Positions 45,427 to 54,746 of a DNA stretch of 64,000 bases are shown one piece after another. The notes beneath the pieces were generated by a model. It was not told the DNA's origin. It saw only the letters and a program-made list of their open reading frames with translations, and ran no database searches. Position 1 is the first letter of the stretch, and every line of letters starts with the position of its first letter. The translations under genes were made by a program, and so were the position numbers. The DNA comes from CAWHPS01 sp963831235 (lineage in GTDB: Bacteria; Fibrobacterota; OXYB2-FULL-49-7; JAEUSG01): positions 1 to 64,000 of the forward strand of contig CAWHPS010000027.1 of the NCBI GenBank assembly GCA_963831235.1, read 5' to 3'.

Positions 45427-45860
45427 GGCGAAACCGCAGGGTACTTATTGCGGAAATGAACCTTACCAATCTGGTTGATGTTACATTTGCGCTTCTTATT
45501 ATATTCATGATAACAGCACCGCTCTTGACCCAGGGCATAAAGGTTGACCTTCCGAAACTCAATGCAAGCAGCCTTGAAACAATTCATACAATTACCATTC
45601 ATGTTTTAAAAGACCGCACAATATATGTTGAAAACGACGGTGAAAAAAGCCTTGTCCCGCTTGCAAAATTCAAGACCGAGTTTCGGGACATGTATTCCCT
45701 TTCAGGAAACAAACCGGTTGTTGTTAATGCAGACAAACGTGTACCTTACGGCATAGTAATGCAGGTAATAGGCGTACTCAAAGACTGCGGTGTGGAAAAA
45801 CTGGGTTTCTTAACTGACCCTGCTGAAAGTAACGACGCCATCCAATCACTCAAGATGTGA
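45423..45860 (+). CDS. tolR: TolR/ExbD-like protein
   Basis: A 145-residue protein with an N-terminal NLTNLVDVTFALLIIFMITAPLL membrane helix containing the conserved proton-path Asp (LVDV), then a periplasmic domain (VDLPKLNASSL...VVNADKRVPYGIVMQVIGVLKDCGVEKLGFLTDP). It overlaps the tolQ stop by 4 bp. It works as the TolQ partner in the inner membrane. Confidence 0.92.
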   Translation: MRRNRRVLIAEMNLTNLVDVTFALLIIFMITAPLLTQGIKVDLPKLNASSLETIHTITIHVLKDRTIYVENDGEKSLVPLAKFKTEFRDMYSLSGNKPVVVNADKRVPYGIVMQVIGVLKDCGVEKLGFLTDPAESNDAIQSLKM

Positions 45861-45863
45861 TAT

Positions 45864-46595
45864 ATGGATCCAAAAAAAGACCTCTGGAAGTTTGAATCAT
45901 CAGAAGACCATAGCACGGGTTTTAGAAAACTTGTTATTGTTTCAATTATAATCCATGTCACACTTTTCGTTATTATTCCTTTATTAAGCAACTTAAGCTT
46001 AAGTCCACAAAAAGTCCCTCAAAACTATTTCTTTGACATGGTTGATGCCCGTCAAAGATGGAAACCGCCTGTTTCACGGACACGCCCTGCTGCGCCGATA
46101 ATAAAAGAAAAAGCCCCTGCTGCAAAAACAACAAAGCCCATTGAAAAAGCCATTTCAACTAAAAAAGAAATCGCTAATAAAGAGCCTGTAAAGGAAGAGG
46201 AAAAACCTTCCCCACCTGCTGAAGAAACAACAAACGAACAGGCAAAAGACGACGGCAAAGAGGGCGATACTCCTGTTTCAAGTGAAATGACCATTGGCAG
46301 CCCTGATTTTCCATTCAGTTATTATGGGGCCCAGATAAGAAATGCGGTTGAACAGAACTGGCGTCAGGCACCACAGGAACTTTTGGGCAGCGAGAACCAG
46401 CTTGTTGTGGTCGTGAAATTTGACATTGAAAAGAACGGGAAAGTTTCAAACCTGCAGATTCTTGAATCATCATGGAACAGCCTGCTCGATAAACTTGCCA
46501 TGCGGGCAATTGAAAAAGCGAGAATTCCTCCGGTGCCGGGTAATTTTGAAAGCCTTACCATAACATACAGACTCGTATTAAGAAGACTACAGTAA
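45864..46595 (+). CDS. tolA: TolA/TonB-like energy-transducing protein
   Basis: A 243-residue protein with one N-terminal membrane helix (LVIVSIIIHVTLFVIIPLL), a Pro/Lys/Glu-rich spacer (about 65-140), and a TonB/TolA C-terminal domain (YYGAQIRNAVEQNWRQAP...VVVVKFDIEKNGKVSNLQILESSWN...RAIEKARIPPVP). The position between tolR and tolB identifies it as the TolA of this system, although the C-terminal domain is of TonB type. The spacer is shorter than in enterobacterial TolA. Confidence 0.85.
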   Translation: MDPKKDLWKFESSEDHSTGFRKLVIVSIIIHVTLFVIIPLLSNLSLSPQKVPQNYFFDMVDARQRWKPPVSRTRPAAPIIKEKAPAAKTTKPIEKAISTKKEIANKEPVKEEEKPSPPAEETTNEQAKDDGKEGDTPVSSEMTIGSPDFPFSYYGAQIRNAVEQNWRQAPQELLGSENQLVVVVKFDIEKNGKVSNLQILESSWNSLLDKLAMRAIEKARIPPVPGNFESLTITYRLVLRRLQ

Positions 46596-46597
46596 AT

Positions 46598-47842
46598 ATG
46601 CGTTTATTGAATTTATTTATCCTTTTCTTAGTTTTCTCTATTATCCAGGGAGAAGAACTTTTTATAGAAAGCACTGCCGAAGGAATTCACAAACTCAATA
46701 TTGCAGTACTTGATTTCAGACAAACAGATGCATCAGGTCCGGCCAAAACATCAGAAAACCCTGCTGCCGTAATACGAAGCGACCTTAAATTCTCCGGACG
46801 CTTTAATGTTTTCGAAATAAGCTCTCCTGATACTGCTTTTTTCCGTGCAAACAACATCAGTGTATTTATTAACGGTGGATATGGAAAATCAGGCGATAAG
46901 ATCATGCTTGATTGTGCGCTTAATGACGCGATTTCCATGAGCCAGATATCAAACAGGCAATACTCTGTAACCGAAAGCAATCTAAGGCGTGCGGCGCATC
47001 TTTTTTCAGATGAAGCGGTCTTCAGACTTTTCGGGGAAAAAGGCATTGCAGCAACCCGTATTGTGTGCACACAAAAGAAGGGACAGGCAAAGGAGATTGT
47101 GATACTCGATTATGACGGCCACAACCTGACTAAAATCACGAACAACAACCGGCTTAACTTGACCCCCGCTTGGTCACCGGACAATAAGGGGATCATTTAT
47201 ACCTCGTACAGACAGGAAACGCCGGCCATTTACGTGACATGGATTTACACTGGAAAGACCGACCGGCTGACTGCCAATAACAGGCTTAACTTTTCACCTT
47301 CATGGAACGGCATTGAAGACAAGATCGTTCTTGCATCATCAGTCCACAGTGATTGTCAGATTTATGTCATGGATAACGACGGCAATAACATGAAACAGCT
47401 TACCTTCAGGAACAGCATCGAGTCGTCACCATGCTTTTCACCGAATGGCTACGAGATTGCTTTTACATCCGACCGTATGGGCAATCCGCAGATCTTTATA
47501 ATGGACAACGAAGGCACAAATCAACGGCGTTTGACATTTGAAGGTAAATACAATGACGCCCCATGCTGGTCGCCCCGTGGTGATAAAATCGCTTATGAAT
47601 CACTGGAAGAGAATGGTTTCAATATTTACACCATCAACCCTGATGGTTCGGACGTAAAGAAATTGACGGAGAAAAATGGGCGCAACGAGCAGCCGAGCTT
47701 TTCTCCGGATGGTAGGCTCATTGTTTTCTCATCCACACGCAGCGGAGGAAGCGATTTGTATCTTATGAATGAAGATGGAAGCGAACAGACCCGGATTTCA
47801 TTTACCGGTGACCTATATTCACCTTCATGGTCAGGATATTGA
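46598..47842 (+). CDS. tolB: TolB periplasmic beta-propeller
   Basis: A 414-residue protein: signal peptide (FILFLVFSIIQG), a TolB N-terminal domain (about 20-170, NIAVLDFRQT; VIRSDLKFSGRFNVFE) and a six-bladed propeller with repeats such as LTPAWSPDNKGIIYTSYR, SPCFSPNGYEIAFTSDR and QPSFSPDGRLIVFSSTR. TolB links Pal and TolA in the periplasm. The start is ATG 46598, 2 bp after tolA. Confidence 0.93.
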   Translation: MRLLNLFILFLVFSIIQGEELFIESTAEGIHKLNIAVLDFRQTDASGPAKTSENPAAVIRSDLKFSGRFNVFEISSPDTAFFRANNISVFINGGYGKSGDKIMLDCALNDAISMSQISNRQYSVTESNLRRAAHLFSDEAVFRLFGEKGIAATRIVCTQKKGQAKEIVILDYDGHNLTKITNNNRLNLTPAWSPDNKGIIYTSYRQETPAIYVTWIYTGKTDRLTANNRLNFSPSWNGIEDKIVLASSVHSDCQIYVMDNDGNNMKQLTFRNSIESSPCFSPNGYEIAFTSDRMGNPQIFIMDNEGTNQRRLTFEGKYNDAPCWSPRGDKIAYESLEENGFNIYTINPDGSDVKKLTEKNGRNEQPSFSPDGRLIVFSSTRSGGSDLYLMNEDGSEQTRISFTGDLYSPSWSGY

Positions 47843-47843
47843 C

Positions 47844-48398
47844 ATGACAATAAAGACCACTGTTTCATTTGCTTCAATAATTATGTTTTCCTTTTTGTTT
47901 GAGTGCACGCCGGCAATCAAAAAGGTTGATCGAAATAATCAGGGTGAAGGAAAACAGGCTTCGGGCAATGGCCCCCAGGTTGTTTCCGATGTTGTTGTTG
48001 CGGAAGAAAAACCTGCAGCAGAAAACAACAGCATTGACTGGGAAAGCCCCGATGATGCGCAAAAGAAAGTATTTCAAGACATATACTATGAATTCAATCT
48101 TTACGCGTTGCAAAACAGCAACCTTGATATTCTTTCAGGGATCGTAAAGGCCATGAATGCGAATAAAGACTTTAAAATTACAATAGAGGGCCATTGCGAC
48201 GAGCGTGGCTCTGATGAATATAATCTCGCGCTTGGAGAAAAAAGGGCTGAGGGTGTGCGGAACTATCTTTCCAAATCTGGAATCAATGAGGGCCGCATGA
48301 AAATCATATCCTACGGTGAGGAACGACCGGCTGTACCCGGCCATACCGAGGAAGCCTTTTCTAAAAACAGGCGCGTCCACTTTGAGGTGCACAAATGA
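47844..48398 (+). CDS. pal: Peptidoglycan-associated lipoprotein Pal
   Basis: A 184-residue lipoprotein from ATG 47844 (1 bp after the tolB stop): signal (SFASIIMFSFLFEC) with the cysteine of the lipobox, then an OmpA-like domain (about 80-184) with IYYEFNLYAL, ITIEGHCDERGSDEYNLALGEKRAEGVRNYL and ISYGEERP. It anchors the outer membrane to peptidoglycan. The lipobox LFEC has an unusual Glu before the Cys. Confidence 0.93.
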   Translation: MTIKTTVSFASIIMFSFLFECTPAIKKVDRNNQGEGKQASGNGPQVVSDVVVAEEKPAAENNSIDWESPDDAQKKVFQDIYYEFNLYALQNSNLDILSGIVKAMNANKDFKITIEGHCDERGSDEYNLALGEKRAEGVRNYLSKSGINEGRMKIISYGEERPAVPGHTEEAFSKNRRVHFEVHK

Positions 48399-49162
48399 AA
48401 AAAAAGTTTATTCCTATCCTCTTCGCATCATTCCTTTTCCTAAACAACTGCGGCAGCACAATAGCCATTGTTAAAAAAGATGAGTGGGAGCGTGAGCAGC
48501 AGGAATTAAGTGCAATGCGCGATGATATGCAGAAACTCAAGATGCAGATGGACAACATGAAAAAGGAAAATGAGCAGCAGTTAAAACTCATGAAAGCTGA
48601 TTTGAGCCAGCTGTTCACTGATATGAGTCATAACCTTAACCTCATTTCAGGCCAGATGGAGGAATCCAAGAATGACCTTCAGAAACTAAGTAAGACAACT
48701 GAAAAACTTTCGGAGCGTAAATATGTGATCAAAAACGCCGGGCGCACACCCGGAGACACAACAGCCGGTGACTCTGTCATGACTGAAGATAAGCTCGATG
48801 TGCAGAAGTTATTACAGATTGCAAAACGCGACATGAACGCAAAGGATTATGACCGTGCGCAAAAGGAATTCGAGGAGATTGTTGCCAAGTTTCCGTCTGA
48901 TCCCGCTGCTGCTGACTGTGAATATTGGATAGCCGAGATATTCTTCGTTAAAAAGCAATATAAGGAAGCAGTAGCAAAATACAAAGATATGTCAAAAAAT
49001 TATCCTAACAGTCCTCTTATCCCCTCTGCGGTTTTCAAGGCCGGTTTGTGTTATCAGAAGCTAAATGACAAAGAGAACATGAAAAAGGCCTGGAATGATC
49101 TGATAGCCAAATATCCCTATTCTGACGAAGCCATGCAGGCAAAAGCCAGGATAAACCAGTAA
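48395..49162 (+). CDS. cpoB: CpoB/YbgF-like TPR protein, probably a lipoprotein
   Basis: A 255-residue protein: signal ending LFLNNC (lipobox-like), a coiled-coil region (about 25-105, many Met/Lys/Glu heptads), and C-terminal TPR repeats (LLQIAKRDMNAKDYDRAQKEFEEIVAKFPSDPAAADCEYWIAEIFF...). This is the CpoB (YbgF) layout, which coordinates Tol with peptidoglycan synthesis during division. It overlaps pal by 4 bp and ends the operon. Enterobacterial CpoB is soluble; the Cys suggests a lipid-anchored form here. Confidence 0.88.
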   Translation: MKKKFIPILFASFLFLNNCGSTIAIVKKDEWEREQQELSAMRDDMQKLKMQMDNMKKENEQQLKLMKADLSQLFTDMSHNLNLISGQMEESKNDLQKLSKTTEKLSERKYVIKNAGRTPGDTTAGDSVMTEDKLDVQKLLQIAKRDMNAKDYDRAQKEFEEIVAKFPSDPAAADCEYWIAEIFFVKKQYKEAVAKYKDMSKNYPNSPLIPSAVFKAGLCYQKLNDKENMKKAWNDLIAKYPYSDEAMQAKARINQ

Positions 49163-49186
49163 AAATTTCCGGCTGCCTGCGAATCT

Positions 49187-51103
49187 TTACCTGATTAAGG
49201 CAAATCTCTTTTGCAACGTATGTTGCCCGCTCTTCAGGACTGCGAAGTATATTCCAGAGGCTTCTTTTCCGTGTTCATTTTTTCCGTTCCAGGTCACGCG
49301 CCCATTACCAATCACGCGCCCGAAATCACGCACCACCTTTCCACTACAATCCAGAATGTAAAGCCTGGAAAAGACCCCAGTCTCTGTCTGAAACTTAATT
49401 GTGCCGGAAGTCTTGAATGGTTGCGGACAGACCTCAAGAATAAAGGCTTTGATGGTTCCACCGGCCATTTCCGTCCCTGAACCGTTATCGGAAAGTACGA
49501 TATGCACGGCAAAAAGCGGTGGGATATTGTAGGTGAAGGTGTTCCCGCTGATGCCGGCCACTGAGGGCAACTCTGTTAATGTAGGAAATGAAGGGCCGAA
49601 GCCCCACACATTGCCGGATGTATAATCACGATTGCCGGAAATTGAAAACGAACCTCGCAAAGTATCATCGAAATTCTTATTCATTACCACAAGATGTAAA
49701 ACATTCCCATTGCCGGAAACAACCGAAGCATATACTGAACTCAATGAATCGTCGTCTGTTGCAGCCTGCACATGAATGTCACCGAATGTTGACCGGTTGC
49801 CGTCATAATTGCGAAAGAGCTTGAGAGCTGCTGAAACATAATTGCTGATGCTTTCCATCTGCCACCATGAGGCGAAGTAAACACCGTATTTCCCGAAAAT
49901 CCCAAGTACATCCGCCATGGCAAGTCCGCCTGACACGTGGTTTTCGCCGCCATAGTTGTATTCAGTAAAGGCTATTCCCGTTCCTGGAAAATAACGATTG
50001 ATAGATGCCTGCATATGCGGAATGAGTGCAACCGGACTGTTCCACTCGCCTATCCAGCTCTCTTCCACGTAACTTGAGTCCCAAAGGGTGCGGGGCGCCT
50101 GTATACGTGCCATTGCATTGTCCCTGTTTGCCGGATTTCCTGCCTGGACAATGCGCTCTCCATTACCTCTGGCCTCGGAATACCAGTGAACATCCAGGAC
50201 ATTAAGAAGAAGGGAGCCGATGGAATCCGAGGCCTTTTTCATTCGGTCAAGATAGTAAGATAAAAACCAGCCAGTATTCCCTTTAACGGAATTCCAGTCC
50301 GATGCTCCCTGGAAATCCATGTATTCGGCAAATCCATAAGCCACTGGCCCGAAGATTTCCGCATCAGGGTCCTCTCCCCTTATGGCAATTGAAAGGCCGA
50401 TACTTTTAGTCAGAAGTTCCGTGCAGGAAGGCTTGTCAGGATGGATGCGAGGATGGGTGGATGGCCATAGGGCAGGTTCATTGTCAAGGGAATACCCTTT
50501 GATTCCATTGGGTGCAGCCGCGCCACCATACCGGTTTACCAGAAAGTGCGTGAGTTCGTCCATATAAACCGCGCTGTCGGTCAGGCTCGGATTTGTCAGG
50601 AACGCGCTGCCCTTGATGTTTTTAACTGCTACCCATCGATTTGAAGGTGCAGTTTCACTTTCCCCAACAACACCGTTTTTGTCTTTGGCCACGTAACCTG
50701 CCATCTGCAGGGTGATCAGACTGTAAGCGTTTTTAATCAAGTTGGAGTCGTGAAACGATGTGATTGCAATCCCAGGTGCGTTTTCCGCAACTCCACTGAT
50801 CCCCCGGGTCCACGTCATATAATTGTCGCTGTTGTTGTTCCAATCCGTTCCAGCAGTGGAGGCGTTGTTTTCCCAGTTGTACCCTGTCAAACGGTTGCCG
50901 CCTTGGCGATAGGCTGTCCAGTTTTCCTCACCAGATAGAGGCTGGTTGGTGCCGTATATATATGGGCTTATGGGCGCCCGATCCTGATCAGGGTGAATGG
51001 TTATGGTGACGGGAAAGGGGAAAAGCATGGTGGCTGAAGCGAATAATACGGCAAAGAAAAGTAAAACCCTGGCATTAAAATGGAATGAGGTTAAATTCAT
51101 CAT
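49187..51103 (-). CDS. Secreted GH44 endoglucanase with sorting tail
   Basis: A 638-residue protein: signal peptide (ARVLLFFAVLFASATMLFPF), a GH44 catalytic domain (about 35-500) with ISPYIYGTNQPL, RQGGNRLTGYNWENNASTAGTDW, the acid/base region GYSLDNEPALW and the nucleophile region AFTEYNYGGE, then a C-terminal beta domain and a type IX-like sorting tail (LEVCPQPFKTSGTIKF...GKEASGIYFAVLKSG). GH44 enzymes cut cellulose, xyloglucan and mixed glucans. It converges with the tol-pal operon (24 bp gap). Confidence 0.88.
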   Translation of the reverse strand: MMNLTSFHFNARVLLFFAVLFASATMLFPFPVTITIHPDQDRAPISPYIYGTNQPLSGEENWTAYRQGGNRLTGYNWENNASTAGTDWNNNSDNYMTWTRGISGVAENAPGIAITSFHDSNLIKNAYSLITLQMAGYVAKDKNGVVGESETAPSNRWVAVKNIKGSAFLTNPSLTDSAVYMDELTHFLVNRYGGAAAPNGIKGYSLDNEPALWPSTHPRIHPDKPSCTELLTKSIGLSIAIRGEDPDAEIFGPVAYGFAEYMDFQGASDWNSVKGNTGWFLSYYLDRMKKASDSIGSLLLNVLDVHWYSEARGNGERIVQAGNPANRDNAMARIQAPRTLWDSSYVEESWIGEWNSPVALIPHMQASINRYFPGTGIAFTEYNYGGENHVSGGLAMADVLGIFGKYGVYFASWWQMESISNYVSAALKLFRNYDGNRSTFGDIHVQAATDDDSLSSVYASVVSGNGNVLHLVVMNKNFDDTLRGSFSISGNRDYTSGNVWGFGPSFPTLTELPSVAGISGNTFTYNIPPLFAVHIVLSDNGSGTEMAGGTIKAFILEVCPQPFKTSGTIKFQTETGVFSRLYILDCSGKVVRDFGRVIGNGRVTWNGKNEHGKEASGIYFAVLKSGQHTLQKRFALIR

Positions 51104-51242
51104 ATTCTAATTTCAACAGGAATTAATATATATCAATACCCACCGTATATACAATTACGCTTATAAAATGGGATCTTTTCCGGTCTTTGATAATGTGTTC
51201 GCGAACAAATCTAAAATTAAATTATAATAATGAAAATAACAA

Positions 51243-52253
51243 ATGAATAAAGAATACACTCCCCCGTTTAAAATTACTTCGCAGGTACTCTCCCTTGTTG
51301 CGGAAATATCCAATAAGCTCGGGCAGCTCTCTGTCCTCGCTGCCCTTGAAAAGAACATCACGTTACGTAGAATAAACCGTATAAAAACCATCCAAGGGTC
51401 TCTGGCCATCGAGGGAAACACCCTTTCAGAAGAGCAAATTACCGCAATCCTTGAAGGAAAACATGTAATAGCCCCACCACGCGAGATTCAGGAGGTGCGG
51501 AACGCTATAAAAGCATACGACGAATTTCACAAATGGAAAGCAGCATCCCAAAAAGACATGCTCACAGCACACGGTATTCTCATGGCTGGTCTTGTAGATA
51601 CCCCCGGGTGCTTTCGCGCTCGGGGAGTGGGTGTAGTTTCCGGTAAGACTGTTATCCACATGGCCCCACCCGCGAGCAGGGTACAAACGCTGATGGATAA
51701 TTTGTTCGAATGGTTCAAAAAAACCGATACTCATCCGCTGGTCAAAAGTTCCGTCTTTCATTACGAGTTTGAATTTATCCACCCCTTTCAGGATGGCAAC
51801 GGACGCATGGGACGGCTTTGGCAATCCCTCATACTATCGGAATGGAACCCGCTTTTTGCCAACCTGCCTGTAGAAAGCATAATCCATAAACATCAGACTC
51901 AATACTACGAGGCCTTGAATAAAAGCACACAGAATGCGGAATCTTCCGTTTTCATCGAATTCATTCTCAGAATTATTCTGGACACGATGAATCAACTCCC
52001 TGCCCCCGAAGTCACACCCGAAGTCACACCCGAAGTCAAAAAGCTTCTTTTTGCTCTGTCCGGGACCATGACACGGCAGCAGATTCAAAAAAAGCTCAAA
52101 CTTAAAGACGAAAAGAATTTCAGGAAAAAGTATCAGCAACCTGCAATCAATCAGGGACTCATTGAAATGACGGTCCCCGACAAACCCAATAGCCGTTTGC
52201 AAAAATATAAGCTGACAGCAAAAGGCATTGCCTTTATTCAGAGAATCAAATGA
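51243..52253 (+). CDS. Fic-domain protein with C-terminal winged helix
   Basis: A 336-residue protein with the Fic motif FIHPFQDGNGRMGRLW (HPFxxGNGRxxR) and an N-terminal inhibitory motif SLAIEGNTLS ([S/T]xxxE[G/N]), so it is a class II Fic protein. A TPEV tandem repeat (VTPEVTPEV, near residue 258) links to a winged-helix-like C-terminus. Fic proteins transfer AMP from ATP to target proteins, or remove it. It stands alone upstream of the DUF262 cassette. It may be regulatory. Confidence 0.9.
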   Translation: MNKEYTPPFKITSQVLSLVAEISNKLGQLSVLAALEKNITLRRINRIKTIQGSLAIEGNTLSEEQITAILEGKHVIAPPREIQEVRNAIKAYDEFHKWKAASQKDMLTAHGILMAGLVDTPGCFRARGVGVVSGKTVIHMAPPASRVQTLMDNLFEWFKKTDTHPLVKSSVFHYEFEFIHPFQDGNGRMGRLWQSLILSEWNPLFANLPVESIIHKHQTQYYEALNKSTQNAESSVFIEFILRIILDTMNQLPAPEVTPEVTPEVKKLLFALSGTMTRQQIQKKLKLKDEKNFRKKYQQPAINQGLIEMTVPDKPNSRLQKYKLTAKGIAFIQRIK

Positions 52254-52303
52254 ATTCAAACGCCTATCGTTTCGAAGGCTAAGGGGAAGAAGAATGGCAT
52301 CAA

Positions 52304-52384
52304 ATGAACGTTGAACAGCTGTCAGCCCTATTTAGGAAAACCCATTTGGAGCTGCAAAAGAAAGCAGTCTGCAAAATCTTGTGA
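52304..52384 (+). pseudogene. Short remnant resembling a DUF1016/YhcG N-terminus
   Basis: ATG 52304 opens a 26-codon frame reading MNVEQLSALFRKTHLELQKK, similar in style to the start of DUF1016-type nuclease proteins found in defence regions. It stops at TGA 52382 with no continuation found. This is a faint resemblance. Confidence 0.25.
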
Positions 52385-52501
52385 ACTCAAGATTAGCGAA
52401 TTCCTGTATGCCAAAACGAGCTTTTCTTGATAGAATATCTCAACTGATATTATTTTAACAAGACTTGGTCAAGAGCTCAAAAATGAAACGAGGGTAAAAT
52501 A

Positions 52502-53647
52502 ATGAACGAAGCCAATAGACCAGAACTCGAAAATGGTGAGGATATTCCCATTCCCGGTCAGACTGGCGAAACCTGCGACCCGGTTATGGTCAAACCTTTT
52601 GACCCGACTAAAATTCAAATCCAGCCCAAACAGGACGTCCTTCGTAATTTAATCGATCGATTGAATAATAATGAAATTGATATGAATACCGATTTTCAGA
52701 GACATGCCGATTTGTGGACATCCTCTAAAATGTCACGGTTGATAGAATCAATCCTTATTCGTTTTCCCCTTCCTGCATTTTATTTTGATGCAACAAATGA
52801 TGATAAATGGCTGATTGTTGATGGCCTTCAAAGGTTGTCATCTATTCGTAAATTCGTTGTTGAAAAAGACCAACAGAAAATACTTCGCCTAAATGATTTG
52901 GAATATCTTAAAGATTTCAATGGGAAGACATACGACGACTTGCCACGTCAATACCAGCGGCGTATTGACGAATGCCCCATTACTCTCTTCCAAATAATGC
53001 CTGGTACTCCTGATGAGGTGAAATATAGTGTTTTTAGACGGATCAATACCGGCGGGTTGGTTCTTAATAGTCAGGAAATTCGTAATGCCTTGGCAAATCC
53101 ACGTGTGCGAGAATATCTTCAAAACCTGTCGGAAGATGAAAACTTGGTACGTACGATGGGTGACCAATCAAAACGTATGCTTGACCAGGAACTCGTCCTT
53201 AGGTTCATCGCCTTTTTCACTCAGGATTATTTCAAGAGCTCCAAGAATATCGCTGAATTTATGGATGAAAGCATGGATGCATTGAAGTATTTTTCGGAAC
53301 CAGAGCTCAAAGAATTGGAAAAGTCTTTTCGTCGCTCAATTTCTCTTTGTTACCAAATTTTCGGTGAAGATGCTTTTGAAAAGCGAACCGGCGAAGTCAA
53401 CGAGCGCGGTAAGAGAAAGAATACCACTCTATTTGAAGTCTGGACAGTAAGCCTAGCTCGAATAACAGAGAGTCAATCGGCATTATTAGTTGATAAAAAA
53501 CAATTAGTGATTGAGAAACTGCAAGCGATAACAAAACCGGATCAGGATTTTTATCGTGCTATTACTTATGCAACACAAAAGCGAGAGCATGTTCGAATAA
53601 GAACTGATAGTATTGCTAAAATTATACAAGAGGTAATCAATGATTGA
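52502..53647 (+). CDS. DUF262-domain protein, first gene of a defence-like cassette
   Basis: A 381-residue protein with a DUF262 (ParB/GmrS-like) domain: NTDFQRHADLWTSSKMSRLIESILIRFPLPAFYF, then the signature LIVDGLQRLSSIRKF (D-G-x-x-R) and VFRRINTGGLVLNSQEIRNAL. DUF262 domains occur in modification-dependent restriction enzymes and other anti-phage systems, where the DGQQR motif binds or hydrolyses nucleotide. It overlaps the AAA-ATPase gene by 8 bp. The remainder (residues ~230-381) is helical with no known domain. Confidence 0.8.
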   Translation: MNEANRPELENGEDIPIPGQTGETCDPVMVKPFDPTKIQIQPKQDVLRNLIDRLNNNEIDMNTDFQRHADLWTSSKMSRLIESILIRFPLPAFYFDATNDDKWLIVDGLQRLSSIRKFVVEKDQQKILRLNDLEYLKDFNGKTYDDLPRQYQRRIDECPITLFQIMPGTPDEVKYSVFRRINTGGLVLNSQEIRNALANPRVREYLQNLSEDENLVRTMGDQSKRMLDQELVLRFIAFFTQDYFKSSKNIAEFMDESMDALKYFSEPELKELEKSFRRSISLCYQIFGEDAFEKRTGEVNERGKRKNTTLFEVWTVSLARITESQSALLVDKKQLVIEKLQAITKPDQDFYRAITYATQKREHVRIRTDSIAKIIQEVIND

Positions 53648-54746
53648 ATTTATTCGGATTCAGCGATTCAAGACTCTTCTTGATGCCAGTTTCCCATTAT
53701 CTAGCCTGAATCTGTTCACTGGGTTGAATGGGATGGGAAAGTCATCACTGATACAAACATTATTGCTCTTAAGGCAATCTTACGAGCGAAATACTTTAGG
53801 TCAAAAGGGGCTTTTGTTAAAAGGAGATTATCTTTCGATTGGGGTTGGACAGGATGTTCTTTCAGCCCAAGCAGATACCAACTCTTTTGAATTTCTAATT
53901 AAATGGGTTAATCAGGAACCTGTGAAATTCTCATTCGAATATGCTCAGCAATCCGATTTGCAGCCTCACTTGAGACAGCTTCATATCGATAATTTTAAAC
54001 TAAAAAGTCTTTTCAACAGCAACTTTCAATATCTTTCCGCAGATCGAATTGGTCCCCAAAGCGTTTACGAACTTTCAGATTATCATGTAAGAGATTTGAA
54101 TTCATTAGGAAACCGTGGAGAATATACGGTTCATTTTATTGCAGAAAATTCTCTAAAAAATCTTGCTTTGCCTCAGCTTCAACATCTAAAGGCGAGTTCC
54201 GATAATTTTTTAGAGAATCTCAATGCATGGATGTCGGAAATAACACCCAGCGTACGAATCCATGCGGCTAAAACGCCTCAACTTAATTCGGCAACATTAG
54301 GATATGCCTTTTTACAAGGGAAAGATCTTACAGCTGAATTTAAGCCGCAAAATGTCGGATTTGGTCTAAGTTTTGTATTACCCGTTGTTACAGCTATTCT
54401 TCGAGCTAAGGCTGGAGACCTACTTATATTTGAAAACCCGGAGTCGCATTTGCACCCGGCTGGTCAATCTCTCATGGGACGGCTTTGCGCGCTGGCCGCT
54501 AATCACGGGGTACAATTAATAGTTGAATCTCATTCTGATCATTTTTTGAATGGCGTTCGCGTTGCAATAAAACAGAAAAATATACAGCCCGATATCGTGC
54601 GTCTTTTTTACCTGGATCGCGATCAGGAAAACGCTTCTCATTCTTCTATTGTTCAGTATCCAGCAATCGATAACCTTGGCCGTATTGACCACTGGCCTAA
54701 AGGCTTTTTTGACGAATGGGACAACCAACTTGATAAATTACTATGA
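53640..54746 (+). CDS. AAA-family ATPase with DUF3696-like C-terminus
   Basis: A 368-residue ATPase of the OLD/RecF-like ABC type: Walker A in FTGLNGMGKSSLIQTLLLLRQ, signature region FGLSFVLPVVTAI, Walker B and D-loop LLIFENPESHLHPAGQSLMGRL, and the H-loop LIVESHSDHFLNGVRVAIKQ. The C-terminal region matches DUF3696 proteins. No Toprim or nuclease domain follows, unlike OLD proteins, so the effector may lie in a neighbour. It overlaps the first gene by 8 bp and the third gene by 4 bp. Confidence 0.82.
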   Translation: MIEFIRIQRFKTLLDASFPLSSLNLFTGLNGMGKSSLIQTLLLLRQSYERNTLGQKGLLLKGDYLSIGVGQDVLSAQADTNSFEFLIKWVNQEPVKFSFEYAQQSDLQPHLRQLHIDNFKLKSLFNSNFQYLSADRIGPQSVYELSDYHVRDLNSLGNRGEYTVHFIAENSLKNLALPQLQHLKASSDNFLENLNAWMSEITPSVRIHAAKTPQLNSATLGYAFLQGKDLTAEFKPQNVGFGLSFVLPVVTAILRAKAGDLLIFENPESHLHPAGQSLMGRLCALAANHGVQLIVESHSDHFLNGVRVAIKQKNIQPDIVRLFYLDRDQENASHSSIVQYPAIDNLGRIDHWPKGFFDEWDNQLDKLL

